A stretch of 54,088 nt of DNA. It comes from Paraburkholderia sp. GTDB lineage: Bacteria > Pseudomonadota > Gammaproteobacteria > Burkholderiales > Burkholderiaceae. The notes beneath the pieces are model-generated. The model ran no database searches and was not told the DNA's origin. It saw only the letters and a list, made by a program, of their open reading frames with translations. The DNA is taken from contig SCRN01000039.1 of NCBI GenBank assembly GCA_004322045.1, forward strand, positions 1 through 54,088. The letters run 5' to 3'. Of the stretch, positions 52,559 through 54,088 are shown piece by piece. Made by a program: the position numbers and the translations under genes. The stretch's first letter is position 1. Every line of letters begins with the position of its first letter.

Positions 52559-53848
52559 ATGGTTTTCACTTCCACTCCCAGGTTCAAACGGTGGCGCGCC
52601 CGCGCGATTGCGTCGACTGCGCTTATCGGCCTTTGCCTCGACGGCTCGGCGCTCGCAGCCCCGGTCTCAGGCCGTTGGGTGACCGCTTGGGCGAGCGCAA
52701 TGCAATCGATCCCCGATCTGCCGGATCCGCCGCCGCTGTACCGCACCCCCGAAGTGGCGGGCCGAACGATCAGGCAGATCGTCTATCCGACGGTGTCCGG
52801 GCGCAGTGTGCGCGTGCATCTGAGCAACGCGCTGAGTCGAGCGCCGCTTACGCTGACGGCCGTAACGCTTGCGCAGTCGGCGAGTGGCGCGGCGACGCGC
52901 CCGGGAACTTCGGTGCGCGTGACTTTCGGCGGCAAACCGTGGGTCACGTTGCAGCCGGGGGCCGAAGCCGATAGCGATCCCGTTTCGACGGAATTAACGG
53001 CCGGCGAGCCGTACGCGATCAGTCTGGCCGCCGGACCCGCGCAGACGCTGACGGCCTGGCATCGGGTAGCCAACCAGATCAACTACGTGTCGACGCCGGG
53101 CGATCATTCGGCGGACGTCCGGGCCACTGCGTTTCCCCGCAAATTCACCGAATCCGCCTGGGTGAGCGGCCTCGACGTACAGGCATCGAGCGCGGCCGCC
53201 GTTGCCGCGATCGGCGATTCGATTACCGACGGCCTGCGCTCGAGCTTGAATCGAAATCGCCGCTGGCCGGACGCGTTCGCGCGCCGGCTCGAGCAAGCGG
53301 GCGTCGACCGAACCGCGGTTCTCAACCTCGGGATCAGCGGCAACCGGCTGTTGAGCGATTCGCCGTGCTATGGCCAGGCGCTCGAGCGCCGGTTCGAGCG
53401 CGATGCGCTGGGGCACGCCGCCGTGACCGCGGTCATCGTGCTGATTGGCATCAACGACATCAATTTCGGGTCGATGCCGCCACGCGTGGGGCTCGATTGC
53501 GACTTCCCGCACACCTCGGTCAACGCGCGCGACCTGACGGACGGCTACCGCCGGTTGATCGACCGGGCACACCGAAGCGGCGTGCGCATTTTCGGTGCGA
53601 CGTTGCTTCCCGCTTCATTGCCACCGGCGCGCGAAGCGGTGCGCTCTGCCGTGAACGACTGGATCCGCCGCAGTCGAGCTTTCGATGGCGTGGTGGATTT
53701 CGATGCCGCGCTGCGCGACAGTGCGCATCCCGAGCGCTTGCAGCGACGATTCGACAGCGGCGACCACATTCACCCGAGCGACGAGGGGTATGCGGCGATG
53801 GCTGCGGCGATCCCGGTGGAGATGTTCGCGACGGTGACGCCCCGTTAG
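52559..53848 (+). CDS. SGNH/GDSL-family exported hydrolase
   Basis: A 429-residue protein with signal peptide ending near GSALAAP. The SGNH blocks are AAIGDSITDG (Ser nucleophile), NLGISGNR (Gly), IGINDI (Asn) and SGDHIHPSDEG (Asp and His), the full catalytic set. The ~170 residues before block I form a beta-rich N-terminal domain (VSGRWVTAWASAMQ...IRQIVYPTVSGRSVRVHLSNAL) found in SGNH esterases of this group. It probably deacylates an extracellular or periplasmic ester. ATG 52559 is preferred over an upstream in-frame TTG at 52538. Confidence 0.9.
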   Translation: MVFTSTPRFKRWRARAIASTALIGLCLDGSALAAPVSGRWVTAWASAMQSIPDLPDPPPLYRTPEVAGRTIRQIVYPTVSGRSVRVHLSNALSRAPLTLTAVTLAQSASGAATRPGTSVRVTFGGKPWVTLQPGAEADSDPVSTELTAGEPYAISLAAGPAQTLTAWHRVANQINYVSTPGDHSADVRATAFPRKFTESAWVSGLDVQASSAAAVAAIGDSITDGLRSSLNRNRRWPDAFARRLEQAGVDRTAVLNLGISGNRLLSDSPCYGQALERRFERDALGHAAVTAVIVLIGINDINFGSMPPRVGLDCDFPHTSVNARDLTDGYRRLIDRAHRSGVRIFGATLLPASLPPAREAVRSAVNDWIRRSRAFDGVVDFDAALRDSAHPERLQRRFDSGDHIHPSDEGYAAMAAAIPVEMFATVTPR

Positions 53849-53984
53849 AAAAAAAAGCAAAAAAAGATGCGTCATGCCCTTGTCATGTGGGTGTGTTTGA
53901 CCTAATATTCGCCTCCTCCTTCGAGGGGCGGCGATGAAACGGGCGCCGGCGGCAACGAGTTTTAAGCGAAGTGCTAAAAAACAG

Positions 53985-54013
53985 TTGACGCGATGTGAAA
54001 GACTCTGCATAAT
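53985..54013 (+). promoter_or_regulatory. Strong sigma-70 promoter at the right edge, stable-RNA type
   Basis: TTGACG (53985-53990), a 17-base spacer and CATAAT (54008-54013), preceded by an A/T-rich stretch (about 53960-53983) like an UP element. The downstream leader (CTGCTGCTGACGCAGCAACG) lacks any start codon up to the window end, and similar sequence precedes 16S rRNA genes in Burkholderia relatives. The gene driven lies beyond the window. Confidence 0.65.
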
Positions 54014-54088
54014 CTCGTTTCTCTGCTGCTGACGCAGCAACGCAAGACAGGCGGTGCTAGAAAGGCTTCTTTCGGTGCTGGTTGGTTG

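Noticed and set aside
1-54088. CRISPR arrays, intact insertion sequences or integrase/attachment sites
   Set aside because: No regularly spaced repeats, transposase or integrase genes were seen; the direct repeats in the adhesin are protein-coding.

Overview
The window is high-GC (roughly 63-65% by eye) proteobacterial chromosome. Gene content points to Burkholderiaceae, in the Burkholderia / Paraburkholderia / Trinickia / Caballeronia group: paaABCDE followed by a TetR-type paaR, the lipoprotein families DUF2844, DUF3443 and DUF2957, a fused 1195-residue indolepyruvate oxidoreductase, pyrE beside maeB, and a long YadA-type adhesin. The genus cannot be fixed from the sequence alone. Most of the window reads as ordinary chromosome with densely packed genes. 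The clearest compositional exceptions are about 39.26-39.98 kb and the non-coding stretch 32.65-32.85 kb, both visibly A+T-richer.

Layout. 0-5.0 kb: the 3' part of a trimeric autotransporter adhesin, then, tightly packed on the same strand, a BamE-like lipoprotein, a DUF4019 exported protein and a TPR/GT9-like glycosyltransferase. 5.0-10.4 kb: a monocarboxylate-type sodium symporter with its small DUF3311 partner, a DUF899/DUF2182 pair, a divergent HTH regulator and a beta-propeller protein. 10.4-14.1 kb: a frameshifted gene remnant, an inverted-repeat region, a three-domain copper nitrite reductase (nirK) and mntH with a Fur-like box. 14.1-27.3 kb: small metabolic, detoxification and transport genes with divergent regulators (flavin-type oxidase, GST/LysR, AraC/EamA exporter, class I aldolase, a second unusual NRAMP protein, Mut7-C RNase, a HIBADH-like reductase, LysE exporter, MFS/LysR). 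27.3-32.4 kb: surface and periplasmic proteins (DUF3443-DUF2844, OmpW, DUF2957), a single-domain response regulator and a candidate small RNA. 32.4-39.2 kb: argC, a PEBP-family protein, a NarL-type regulator, pyrE and maeB. 39.2-51.9 kb: a cysteine-rich orphan membrane protein, then aromatic amino-acid and phenylacetate catabolism (indolepyruvate oxidoreductase, hppD with a divergent AsnC regulator, paaABCDE and paaR). 52-54 kb: a small orphan protein, an SGNH hydrolase and, at the right edge, a strong promoter of the kind that precedes stable-RNA operons.

How the genes may work together. The oxidoreductase could turn arylpyruvates into arylacetyl-CoA, HppD handles 4-hydroxyphenylpyruvate, and PaaABCE activates phenylacetyl-CoA, so 40-52 kb looks like a regional aromatic amino-acid catabolic cluster. 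A perfect 16-bp palindrome upstream of paaA is the expected PaaR operator. The first four genes look like an adhesin with its own envelope-assembly and possible glycosylation factors.

The observations most worth follow-up are the candidate sRNA at about 30,058-30,122 (promoter, two direct anti-Shine-Dalgarno repeats, strong terminator), the orphan Cys-rich protein at 39,264-39,740, and the adhesin accessory operon. No CRISPR array, tRNA, rRNA, intact insertion sequence or prophage was seen.
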